Assembly: GCA_946414975.1 (NCBI GenBank) | Contig: CAMKQS010000012.1 | Span: forward strand, 1 to 32,049 | Source of the DNA: an uncultured Caryophanales bacterium | Lineage (GTDB): Bacteria; Bacillota_I; Bacilli_A; RF39; UBA660 | Length of the DNA stretch: 32,049 nt | Reading direction: 5' to 3' | Made by a program: the position numbers and the translations under genes | Shown: positions 24,763 through 32,049 of the stretch, piece after piece | Numbering within the stretch: position 1 is the stretch's first letter | How the letters are laid out: each line of letters starts with the position of its first letter | The notes under the pieces: model-generated | What the model was told of the DNA's origin: nothing | Database searches by the model: none | Seen by the model: only the letters and a program-made list of their open reading frames with translations

Positions 24763-25640
24763 CTATTTTTAGTTACCTTATTACCTGTAGGATCAGTACC
24801 TTCATATCTTACTACATAATTTCCAGTTTCCTTATTTTGAAGTGCTGTATAGAATTCATCCTCACCCTCAATAATTTTTAAATTACAACTACCACTATTA
24901 TCATTACAAGTAACATTATTATATAAATCAAATGACGAAACTGATGTACTAACTATATCATCATCAGGAAAAATTATTTCAGGTATTTCAGTGTCAGTTA
25001 CATTAAATACTCTATTAAAATTTTTATTTCCATTATTATCAGAATAATAAACATAATATATTCCTGTTTTAGATGTATTAATTTTCTCTACATTGACATT
25101 ATTTGTAACATATTGAATATTATACTCCTTAAGTGAAATATCATTTCCTTCTTTATCTTTATATACTATATTATCTGCCTCATTATCGCTTAACCCAAGT
25201 TCAATTATTGTATAATCAGAAGTAATATCTTTTATTTCATGTCCACTATTAACATCAACTTGAAAAGCATAATTTCCATCATATTTTCCATATTTTAATT
25301 TAGGATTATTTTTACTACTCTTAACATAGCTTATTTTAATTAGCATATCAGATGGAAATAAATTATCTGTCTTAGGATTTAATAGTGATGTACTTATATA
25401 TCCATTTGACTGTAATGTACCTAACGTAATATTAATTGTTTCATTTTCTTTAGGAAGTTTATCAGTATTCTCTACTGCCCAATCTGTAGATGATACAAGT
25501 ATTTTATTAATTAAATTATTATAAACATTATTCTTACTTGAATTTATATTATTTGTAACAACTGGAACTATTATTAGTGCTGCAACACTAATAATAACTA
25601 TTACTAATAACATTTCTAATAATGTAAATGCCTTTTTCAT
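24744..25640 (-). CDS. Type IV prepilin-like protein with Ig-like extension
   Basis: The 298-residue protein starts with a class III signal: MKKA|FTLLEM, with Glu at +5 after the cleavage point and a hydrophobic helix (about 9-32), so it should be cleaved by a prepilin peptidase and assemble in, or anchor to, the membrane. The globular part contains a DUF5011-like beta-sandwich (VYKDKEGNDISLKEY..TGIYYVYYSDNNGNKN) and a second similar unit after DTEIPEIIF with a Cys pair in TCNDNSGSCNL. No pilus motor, platform or peptidase gene is in the window. It follows mutS by 47 bp and may be read from the same transcript. Role could be surface display, DNA uptake or adhesion. Confidence 0.87.
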   Translation of the reverse strand: MKKAFTLLEMLLVIVIISVAALIIVPVVTNNINSSKNNVYNNLINKILVSSTDWAVENTDKLPKENETINITLGTLQSNGYISTSLLNPKTDNLFPSDMLIKISYVKSSKNNPKLKYGKYDGNYAFQVDVNSGHEIKDITSDYTIIELGLSDNEADNIVYKDKEGNDISLKEYNIQYVTNNVNVEKINTSKTGIYYVYYSDNNGNKNFNRVFNVTDTEIPEIIFPDDDIVSTSVSSFDLYNNVTCNDNSGSCNLKIIEGEDEFYTALQNKETGNYVVRYEGTDPTGNKVTKNRVIEIQ

Positions 25641-25687
25641 ATATTACCTCTATTCATATACTTATCTTATCATATTTTATATTATTT

Positions 25688-28210
25688 TTAAAGTTTATCT
25701 TTTAATTTATATAAAATATTTAATGCTTCAATAGGAGTTGTATTAAGTAAATCTAATTTTTTTATCTCTTCTTCTACAATAGAAGGAGTATTATCTTCAA
25801 ATACCAAAGCTTCTTGAACAATTTCTTTCTTCTTAGATTTAGATTCATATGTCTTTAGTATTTGATCTGCTCTTTTTATTAGACTATCTGGAAGATTTGC
25901 AAGACGCGCTACATGTATACCATAACTTTTATCCACACTTCCGTCTTTTATCTTGTGTAAAAAAGTAATTTTTCCATCTTCTTCATACGCACTAACATGA
26001 ACATTTTTTAAATGACTTAATTTATTTTCTAAATCTGTTAATTCATGATAGTGAGTAGAAAATAACATTTTACAATTAATATGATTGTGTATGTGCTCTA
26101 TAATTGCTTGAGCTAGCGCAATACCATCATAAGTAGCGGTCCCTCGACCTAGTTCATCAAATAAAACTAAAGAATTATCTGTTGCATTTTCAATTGCATT
26201 ATTTGCCTCATTCATCTCAACCATAAATGTTGACTTACCTGATACAAGATCATCTGATGCTCCAATTCGTGTATATATTGAATCAAATACCATCATAGTA
26301 GCTTCACTAGCAGGAATAAAACATCCAATTTGAGCCATAATTACAGTAATTGCAAGTTCTCTCATATATGTAGACTTACCAGCCATATTAGGTCCCGTAA
26401 TAAGCAATATATTAGTATCTTCATTCATTACAATATCATTAGGTACATATTCACCCTCTAATACTTTTTCAACAACTGCATGCCTATTATTAATAATATT
26501 AATCTCATGTTTATCAACAAGATTAGGTCTTACATAATTATTCTCAGAAGATACTGTTGCAAATGATAATAATACATCTATCTCACTTATTGTTTTTGCA
26601 ACTTCTTGTAATCTTGGAATATATTCTTTTATTTTATCTTTAACTTTACAAAATAATTCATATTCAAGCTCAATAATTTTCTCTTCTGCATTCAATATAA
26701 TTGCTTCTTTTTCTTTTAGTATAGGTGATATATATCTTTCACAATTACTAAGAGTTTGTTTCCTTTCATATCCATATTCATCCTTAACTAAATCTTTCAT
26801 TCCTTTAGATACTTCTATATAATATCCAAATACACGATTATATCCTACTTTTAATGTCTTAATACCTGTTTTTTCTCTCTCTTCTGCTTCAAACTTAGCT
26901 ATAAAATCTTTTCCATTTGTTCTAAGAGATTTTAATTCATCTAACTCTTCATTATATCCTTCTTTAATTAAATATCCTTCATGCAACCCTACAGGAGGAT
27001 TATCATATATAGCATCATCTATTAATTTATATAGATTTGAAAGTGGATCTATTGTTTTAAAATCAATAGCTTCTAATATATTTTTTATATCTGGTAAAAC
27101 ACCTAATGATGTTTTTAACTGTAATAAATCTCTTCCATTCGCACTATTAAATGCAATTCTACCACTTAATCTCTCTAGGTCATAAACATTATATAATAAA
27201 CTCTTTAAATCATCTGCAAGAATAAATTCTTCTTCTAACTTTTCTACTATATCATACCTTTTATTTATTTCTTCTTTATCTATTAATGGATTTTCTATAT
27301 AATTTTTTAAAAGTCTACTACCCATTGCTGTTTTAGTCTTGTCAAGTAACCATAAAAGCGAATATTGTCTTTGTTTTAATCTTAATGTCTCTGTTAATTC
27401 TAAATTTCTTTTAGTATGAATATCCATTTTTAAATATTTATTATTTTCTTTAATAATAGCTTTTTGTAAATGGCTTAAATTCATCATTTTATTTTTAGTA
27501 ATATATGTAAGTAAATGTTTAATTGTTTCAATATATCTAATATCACTAATATCTTCATAAATATATTCATATTCTTGATTATCTATAATATCATTACTAA
27601 ATGTTACAAATATTTTAAATTGATTTTTTAATGTACTTACAATATTTTTATCTAATTTATCACTTACTACTACTTCTTTTAATCCTAATGATACAATTTC
27701 ACTAACTAAATTAACATTATTATGAAGTAACATTGTAACATAAATAATACCTGTTGTAATATCTGTATAACAAATACCATAATTAGTATCAAAATCAATA
27801 ACATTACCTATATAATTAAACTCATTTTCTTTTAAAGATTCAGAATCAATAACTGTTCCTTTACTTATAATTTGAGTAAGGCCACGTTCAACTATACCTG
27901 TTGCTTGTTTAGGATCTTCTAATTGCTCACATATTCCAACACGATGTCCATTTTCAACTAATTTTTCTATATATACATTAACAGCATGATGAGGTACTCC
28001 ACACATTGGAACTCTTTCTTTTAATCCTGCTGATCTACCTGTTAGAGTTAATTCTAACTCTCTTGATAAAAGAACTGCATCTTCAAAAAATGCTTCATAA
28101 AAATCACCAAGTCTAAATAATATTATTACTCCTGGATTTTCATCTCTAATAGTTAAGTACTGACGCATCATTGGAGTTAATTTTTCTCTATCAACATCTT
28201 TTGAATTCAT
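25688..28210 (-). CDS. mutS: DNA mismatch repair protein MutS
   Basis: MutS binds mismatches and small loops and starts repair. The 840 residues contain the mismatch-binding Phe37-Tyr-Glu39 motif (LGDFYEAF), the core and clamp regions, the ABC-type ATPase with Walker A GPNMAGKS (606-613), the STFMVEM signature (660-666) and Walker B DELGRGTATYDG (685-696), then LFSTHYHELTDL and the helix-turn-helix. It is a MutS1, not the MutS2 family, since the N-terminal mismatch domain is present and no Smr domain is. AGGTGG precedes the ATG, and TATAAT lies 16 nt upstream of it. MutL is not in the window, although mutS-mutL adjacency is common. Confidence 0.98.
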   Translation of the reverse strand: MNSKDVDREKLTPMMRQYLTIRDENPGVIILFRLGDFYEAFFEDAVLLSRELELTLTGRSAGLKERVPMCGVPHHAVNVYIEKLVENGHRVGICEQLEDPKQATGIVERGLTQIISKGTVIDSESLKENEFNYIGNVIDFDTNYGICYTDITTGIIYVTMLLHNNVNLVSEIVSLGLKEVVVSDKLDKNIVSTLKNQFKIFVTFSNDIIDNQEYEYIYEDISDIRYIETIKHLLTYITKNKMMNLSHLQKAIIKENNKYLKMDIHTKRNLELTETLRLKQRQYSLLWLLDKTKTAMGSRLLKNYIENPLIDKEEINKRYDIVEKLEEEFILADDLKSLLYNVYDLERLSGRIAFNSANGRDLLQLKTSLGVLPDIKNILEAIDFKTIDPLSNLYKLIDDAIYDNPPVGLHEGYLIKEGYNEELDELKSLRTNGKDFIAKFEAEEREKTGIKTLKVGYNRVFGYYIEVSKGMKDLVKDEYGYERKQTLSNCERYISPILKEKEAIILNAEEKIIELEYELFCKVKDKIKEYIPRLQEVAKTISEIDVLLSFATVSSENNYVRPNLVDKHEINIINNRHAVVEKVLEGEYVPNDIVMNEDTNILLITGPNMAGKSTYMRELAITVIMAQIGCFIPASEATMMVFDSIYTRIGASDDLVSGKSTFMVEMNEANNAIENATDNSLVLFDELGRGTATYDGIALAQAIIEHIHNHINCKMLFSTHYHELTDLENKLSHLKNVHVSAYEEDGKITFLHKIKDGSVDKSYGIHVARLANLPDSLIKRADQILKTYESKSKKKEIVQEALVFEDNTPSIVEEEIKKLDLLNTTPIEALNILYKLKDKL

Positions 28211-28242
28211 AAAACCACCTAATAAAATTATAGCATTTATTT

Positions 28243-28270
28243 CAAAAAAAAAGCAAGCAATTACTTACTT
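28243..28270 (-). terminator. Intrinsic terminator of the YlbL-type protease gene
   Basis: AAGTAAG (28270-28264 on minus) pairs with GCTTGCTT (28258-28251), including G-U pairs, in a tight hairpin followed by nine T's. It overlaps the 3' end of the gene and abuts the mutS -10 box (TATAAT 28232-28227). Confidence 0.8.
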
Positions 28271-29251
28271 TAAAAGGTAACTAGTAGCATCCTTTAAGCT
28301 ATCAACACTTACTATTTTTAAGTTTAATTTTTTATCTTTTTTATACTTAATTGCATCTTTATAATTATCTTTAGGAACAAAGAAAATATCTGCTTTAGCT
28401 TTTGATGCAGCTTTAACTTTAAATTCTATTCCACCAATAGATCCAACATTACCATTTATATCGATAGTTCCAGTTCCTGCAATCTTTTTACCAGCTGCAA
28501 GATCTTTAGAGTTAAGCATATCATAAATCATAAGTGATAACATTAATCCTCCAGAACCACCATATTCACTTTTTTCTTCTTTAATAACTACATTAGGATT
28601 TACTTTATAAGTATATATCTCGATAGGCATAAATCCAATATAATTATTCCCATCTTGATTAGTTAATACTGCATATCTTTCATATTCTTTTTTATTATTA
28701 ATAACTTTAATACTAATCTTATCTTTATCGTTATACTTATTTAATAAATTATTAACATCAGATCTTGTTGACACATCAATATCATTAATACTAACTATTT
28801 CATCGCCTATTTTTAAATCAGTGGAAGCATCTTCAAATATATAACCTACATATAATTTATTATTACTAATATTAACCTCTTTATCTGCAAGTTTATATGC
28901 AGCAATTACTGCATTATTTAAAGAAGATTTATAAGATAAGTAATCCCTTTTTAAATAATCTTGATCAGTCTCATCACTACCCATTACATCCTCTTTTTTA
29001 AGTATTTCACAGTCTCCCTTAAGATAAGAATATAAAAGAATTGGTAATGTTGCCCTATATTCTGATACATAAGTTAAATTATAACTACCATTAATCTTTT
29101 TACCTTTAATTTCTATTCTATCTGTTAAATCAGTAAGTCCTCCTGGAGAATCTATATAATATGGTAAAGGTGTATAACAAATAAATGCAAATATAACAAG
29201 TATAATTAATGATTTATAATTCTCTTTAAAAAATCTTTTTAATCTATCCAT
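28265..29251 (-). CDS. YlbL/SepM-type PDZ-Lon serine protease
   Basis: The 328-residue protein has an N-terminal signal anchor (about 14-30), a PDZ-like domain (about 125-195, YVGYIFEDASTDLKIGDEIVSINDIDV) and a C-terminal Lon-type protease domain with catalytic Ser233 (YGGSGGLMLSL) and Lys278 (GNVGSIGGIEFKVKAA). The active site faces outside. Relatives include B. subtilis YlbL and Streptococcus SepM, which trims competence peptide. It likely processes membrane or secreted peptides. The N-terminal motif CYTPLPYYIDSPGG is typical. GGGATGAT precedes the ATG. Its usual genomic neighbours (ylbM, ylbN, rpmF) are not seen. Confidence 0.93.
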   Translation of the reverse strand: MDRLKRFFKENYKSLIILVIFAFICYTPLPYYIDSPGGLTDLTDRIEIKGKKINGSYNLTYVSEYRATLPILLYSYLKGDCEILKKEDVMGSDETDQDYLKRDYLSYKSSLNNAVIAAYKLADKEVNISNNKLYVGYIFEDASTDLKIGDEIVSINDIDVSTRSDVNNLLNKYNDKDKISIKVINNKKEYERYAVLTNQDGNNYIGFMPIEIYTYKVNPNVVIKEEKSEYGGSGGLMLSLMIYDMLNSKDLAAGKKIAGTGTIDINGNVGSIGGIEFKVKAASKAKADIFFVPKDNYKDAIKYKKDKKLNLKIVSVDSLKDATSYLLK

Positions 29252-29299
29252 TTAATCATCCCAAACTATTATTATTTTATTCAATTATTTATTATTATA

Positions 29300-29328
29300 T
29301 CAAAAAAATGGTAATTTTAATACCATTT
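29300..29328 (-). terminator. Intrinsic terminator of the glycosyltransferase gene
   Basis: AAATGGTA (29328-29321 on minus) pairs with TACCATTT (29313-29306) over 8 bp with a 7-nt loop and a T-run. A TATAAT that could serve the protease gene lies immediately after it. Confidence 0.85.
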
Positions 29329-29365
29329 GTAAATGTCAATATAAACAAAGCGCTTAAATTATTTT

Positions 29366-30298
29366 CTATTCTTGGTTTGTTTCATCTACAATATAAATTG
29401 GTCTTTTTTTAGTTTCAAGATAAACTTTTGATAAATATCTACCAATAGTTCCAATACATAAAAGTTGAATACCTCCAACAAGCAAGATAATACATACTAA
29501 AGATGGCCAACCACCAACAGGATCACCATATATTAGTGTTCTTATTATTACAAATATAATAGCTATAAGTGCAATAAAGCAAAATAGAATGCCAAAGAGC
29601 GATGCTAATAATAAAGGAGCTGTTGAGAAAGATGACATGCCATCTAATGCATATTTAAATAACTGCCAAAAAGACCATTTTGTTTTACCTGCAGCCCTTT
29701 TTACATTTTCATAACTTATCCATTTTGTTTTAAAGCCAACAAAACTAAATATTCCTTTAGAATATCTATTATATTCACTTAAAGATAAAATAGCATCTAC
29801 TACCTTTCTCTTCATCATCCTAAAATCACGAGCTCCATCTACCATTTCGGTATCTGACATTTTATCTATTAATTTATACCATAATTTAGAGAAAAAACTT
29901 CTAACTACTGGTTCACCTTTTCTTGTAATTCTCCTTGTAGCAGCAACATCATATCCATCCTTCATATAATTATACATCTCTTTTAAATACTTTGGTGGAT
30001 CTTGCAGGTCTGCATCCATAACTACAACATAATCTCCTTTTGAATACGACAATCCGGCATTCATTGCAGCTTCTTTTCCAAAATTCCTAGAAAAAGATAT
30101 ATATTTTACTCTAGAATCATCGCTTGCTAAATCTTTTACAATTTTTAATGTATTATCTTTAGATCCATCATCTACAAATAAAAATTCAAAATTAACATAA
30201 TCCATTTCTTTAGATATCTTATTTATTTCTTTATAAAAAATAGGTAGTACCTCTTCTTCATTATAACAAGATACAACAACACTTACTAACTCTTTCAT
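29366..30298 (-). CDS. GT2 polyprenyl-phosphate glycosyltransferase (GtrB/CsbB-like)
   Basis: The 310-residue protein has the GT-A fold of DPM1/GtrB-type enzymes: VSVVVSCYNEEEVLP, Asp43-Asp44 in FVDDGSKDNT, Asp95-x-Asp97 in MDADLQDPP, and DGARDFRMMKR, followed by two transmembrane segments (about 228-253 and 265-287). It should transfer a sugar from a UDP donor to undecaprenyl phosphate at the inner face of the membrane, to glycosylate cell-wall polymers or lipids. The C-terminus is cytosolic (TKKRPIYIVDETNQE). It starts 1 bp after the acetyltransferase stop, with AGAGGTAAT as ribosome site, so the two are coupled. Confidence 0.93.
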   Translation of the reverse strand: MKELVSVVVSCYNEEEVLPIFYKEINKISKEMDYVNFEFLFVDDGSKDNTLKIVKDLASDDSRVKYISFSRNFGKEAAMNAGLSYSKGDYVVVMDADLQDPPKYLKEMYNYMKDGYDVAATRRITRKGEPVVRSFFSKLWYKLIDKMSDTEMVDGARDFRMMKRKVVDAILSLSEYNRYSKGIFSFVGFKTKWISYENVKRAAGKTKWSFWQLFKYALDGMSSFSTAPLLLASLFGILFCFIALIAIIFVIIRTLIYGDPVGGWPSLVCIILLVGGIQLLCIGTIGRYLSKVYLETKKRPIYIVDETNQE

Positions 30299-30299
30299 A

Positions 30300-30758
30300 T
30301 TACCTCTTTAAATCCATATAAAATAATTTCTCTTTATCACTTAAATTCTTTATATATTTAGCTCCAAACTTTTCATAATAGTTTATAAGCTCACTCCTTA
30401 AATATATTTTATCATATCCTAGTTTCCTAGACTCTTCTAATAAAGCATCATTAAGTATTTTAGAATAATGCTTACCTCTATATTCCTCTTTCACATACAT
30501 AGTAGCATACCATGGTGTATATGAATAATTATTATCATATTTAAATAAAGATATAAAACCAATAAGCTTATCATCATCATATAATCCTAAAACAAGTATT
30601 ATATTATCATTTTTATTATTAATTACATCTTCTACTCTCTTATTTACTATATCTATAAAATTGTCTTTCAAATATGAAGTACCCCACTGTTTAGAACATA
30701 AGATAAAATACTCCGTTAAAGCATCTTTATTATCTTTAATACTAATAACTTTAAGCAT
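30300..30758 (-). CDS. GNAT-family N-acetyltransferase
   Basis: The 152 residues fit the GNAT fold. The acetyl-CoA loop is diverged (MYVKEEYRGKHYSKILNDALLEESRKLG, the R-G-K-H-Y-S replacing R-x-x-G-x-G/A), and the C-terminal strand-helix LRSELINYYEKFGAKYI is typical. The acceptor is unknown. AGGAGG precedes the ATG and TATAAT lies 18 nt upstream. It is coupled to the glycosyltransferase gene at 1 bp, so it may modify the same sugar or polymer (inference). Confidence 0.85.
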   Translation of the reverse strand: MLKVISIKDNKDALTEYFILCSKQWGTSYLKDNFIDIVNKRVEDVINNKNDNIILVLGLYDDDKLIGFISLFKYDNNYSYTPWYATMYVKEEYRGKHYSKILNDALLEESRKLGYDKIYLRSELINYYEKFGAKYIKNLSDKEKLFYMDLKR

Positions 30759-30783
30759 ATAACCCTCCTATAAAAAATTATAA

Positions 30784-30812
30784 CAAAAAAAAGTAGTTTT
30801 ATCTACTTCTTT
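30784..30812 (-). terminator. Intrinsic terminator of the 315-residue gene
   Basis: AAGTAG (30808-30803 on minus) pairs with CTACTT (30796-30791) around a 6-nt loop, then a T-run. The stop codon is in the loop. Confidence 0.8.
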
Positions 30813-31746
30813 TAACATATGTTTTATCATGCAAGTTCTCTTTATAATCAAAACTTCTTTTAACAACTCGATTAGTATATATTTCTACTGCCTCAAGCAA
30901 TTTTTCAAATTCATCTTTTATTTTAATTGTTTTACGAGCTCTTTGATTACAATCGTTCGGATTCCACCAATCATTATGACTCTTATATTCAAAATTAGTA
31001 TCAATGTTATTTTTTTCTATATATTTTTGTAATAATATAATACTACTATTAAGCTCATAAGATAATAATTTATGTAATTGATAAGCTTCATTAATTGAAG
31101 AATCTAATAAATTATAACGATTCATACTATTTTCAATTTTAATTATCTTGCCTAATATAGATTGTAATTTATTATAATTAAATTGATTAAAACCTTTTTC
31201 ATAAGAAAATCTTTTTAATTCCTTAATAACAAAATCTAATCCATAATTTTCTTCATATTTACTACTTTCTGAAAAAGGATTATATCCATATACGTGATAA
31301 TGATAATTATCTACATTTGCAGTAATAAGTCTAAGACGTATTTTTAATAATTGTTCTTTTTTTGATTGATTATTAATATATATCATTCTTTGCTTTATAA
31401 ATTCTTCTTTTTCTTTGAAATTATCATTTATTATTTTACTATTAATACTATTTTTATCAATTATTAATTTTTTTGTTGGTTTAAGAAATCTTGTACTTAT
31501 ATCATTAATTTTAAAACTTCCAAGTCCTTCAATATTAATAGAATCATTCAAAATAATTTCCTTTTTTTCTTTATGAACATTTCCATCAATAACATATTTA
31601 ACGTTATATATATTTTTAAATAATTTTTTCTTAAGTACTATTGTATATGTTCCTTTTTTATTAGATATAGTAAGTAACTTCCAAGTAAATGGATTAACAA
31701 ACATTTTTCTAATACTTTTATTATTTTTGAAATTTATATTTTTCAT
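30799..31746 (-). CDS. Soluble protein of unknown function
   Basis: I do not recognise this 315-residue protein. The first ~85 residues look like a beta-domain (WKLLTISNKKGTYTIVLKKK, VKYVIDGNVHKEKKEIILNDSINIEGLGSF). The remainder is helical and charged, with many Lys and Asn and a short HYHVYG motif near 150; WWNPNDCNQRARK is the most distinctive segment. No membrane span or signal is seen. GAGGGA precedes the ATG at 31746 with about 7 nt spacing. It is preceded by a 300-nt gap with 11-bp direct repeats, suggesting dedicated regulation. Confidence 0.78.
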   Translation of the reverse strand: MKNINFKNNKSIRKMFVNPFTWKLLTISNKKGTYTIVLKKKLFKNIYNVKYVIDGNVHKEKKEIILNDSINIEGLGSFKINDISTRFLKPTKKLIIDKNSINSKIINDNFKEKEEFIKQRMIYINNQSKKEQLLKIRLRLITANVDNYHYHVYGYNPFSESSKYEENYGLDFVIKELKRFSYEKGFNQFNYNKLQSILGKIIKIENSMNRYNLLDSSINEAYQLHKLLSYELNSSIILLQKYIEKNNIDTNFEYKSHNDWWNPNDCNQRARKTIKIKDEFEKLLEAVEIYTNRVVKRSFDYKENLHDKTYVKRSR

Positions 31747-32049
31747 ATATGAATCCCTCTTTTCGAAAGATATTCTATCATTATATAAATATCAAGCCAA
31801 ATCAAACACACTACCATCAAACGCCTTTATTGATAATTAATTAATTTTTTATAATTGAATAAATAATATTGCTTGCCATATATATCATATATTATACCTA
31901 TTATACACTCTTGACATGGCATATACTAGTACATGAGTTGGGTAAATCTTGGGTAAAAACTGGGTAAAAGTTAGATAAATTTTGTATAAGCACCGATGTT
32001 TAATGATTTATTAAATAAATACCTTAGTATTAAATGCAAAACTATTCTA
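31747..32049. other. Upstream control region without a gene
   Basis: No gene is seen. On the minus strand TATAAT occurs at 31903-31898 with no convincing -35 box, and 11-bp direct repeats lie upstream of it at 31939-31979. TTGACA at 31910-31915 on the plus strand has no good -10 box. Confidence 0.6.
31939..31979. repeat. Direct repeats of 11-bp period
   Basis: TGGGTAAA occurs at 31939-31946, 31950-31957 and 31961-31968, with a diverged fourth unit TAGATAAA at 31972-31979. The period is exactly 11 bp. Such spacing puts the units on one face of the helix, as in sites for OmpR/PhoB-type regulators; the regulator is unknown. Confidence 0.75.

Noticed and set aside
25688..28210. MutS Walker B reading DELGRGTATYDG instead of the common DEIGRGTSTYDG
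   Set aside because: These are conservative substitutions seen in functional MutS proteins; catalytic residues are intact.
80..32049. Possible use of the Mycoplasma genetic code given the low GC
   Set aside because: TGA ends several genes (80, 20364) and tryptophan in conserved motifs is TGG.

Overview
The window is very AT-rich DNA (clearly under 30% GC by eye) densely packed with short-spaced genes and intrinsic terminators. It carries a recU-pbp1A pair, a Lon-like PDZ protease of the YlbL type, an OmpR-type two-component pair, a SUF-type sufB and a Shine-Dalgarno signal before nearly every gene, usually AGGAGG or GGTGAT. This points to a low-GC Bacillota, plausibly an uncultured gut lineage of the Bacilli/RF39 or TANB77 kind; the placement is inference. 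TGA is a stop here (genes ending at 80 and 20364) and Trp is TGG, so the code is the standard bacterial one, not the Mycoplasma code. No tRNA, rRNA, CRISPR array or intact transposase was seen.

Layout. 0-3.4 kb: a membrane-anchored orphan divergent from an XRE regulator with a dyad in the shared promoter, then a short SSB followed by a DUF1016/YhcG-type nuclease gene and a decayed second copy of it. 3.5-8.2 kb: mutM, a protein-kinase-like gene and sufB on the minus strand, with an orphan gene transcribed divergently from mutM. 8.2-11.4 kb: a fused PAP2 phosphatase/undecaprenol-type kinase next to a response regulator and sensor kinase. 11.4-13.5 kb: an accessory patch with serine-recombinase debris, a small zinc-ribbon protein and a predicted ADP-ribosyltransferase. 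13.5-18.9 kb: an operon of pentapeptide-repeat protein, acyl-ACP thioesterase and acyl-CoA ligase, then a DUF4186 gene overlapping a large orphan. 19-23.3 kb, plus strand: a zinc-phospholipase-C-like protein and recU-pbp1A. 23.3-31.8 kb, minus strand: a COG2509 flavoprotein, a pilin-like protein, MutS, the YlbL-type protease, a GT2 glycosyltransferase, a GNAT acetyltransferase and an orphan, ending in 11-bp direct repeats.

Most of the window is housekeeping. The less ordinary material is the ADP-ribosyltransferase, the nuclease locus with a nearly identical 5' segment shared by an active and a dead copy, the kinase-like gene beside mutM, and the phosphatase-kinase fusion next to a two-component system. 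No clear multi-gene defence system or other new system could be established from sequence alone.
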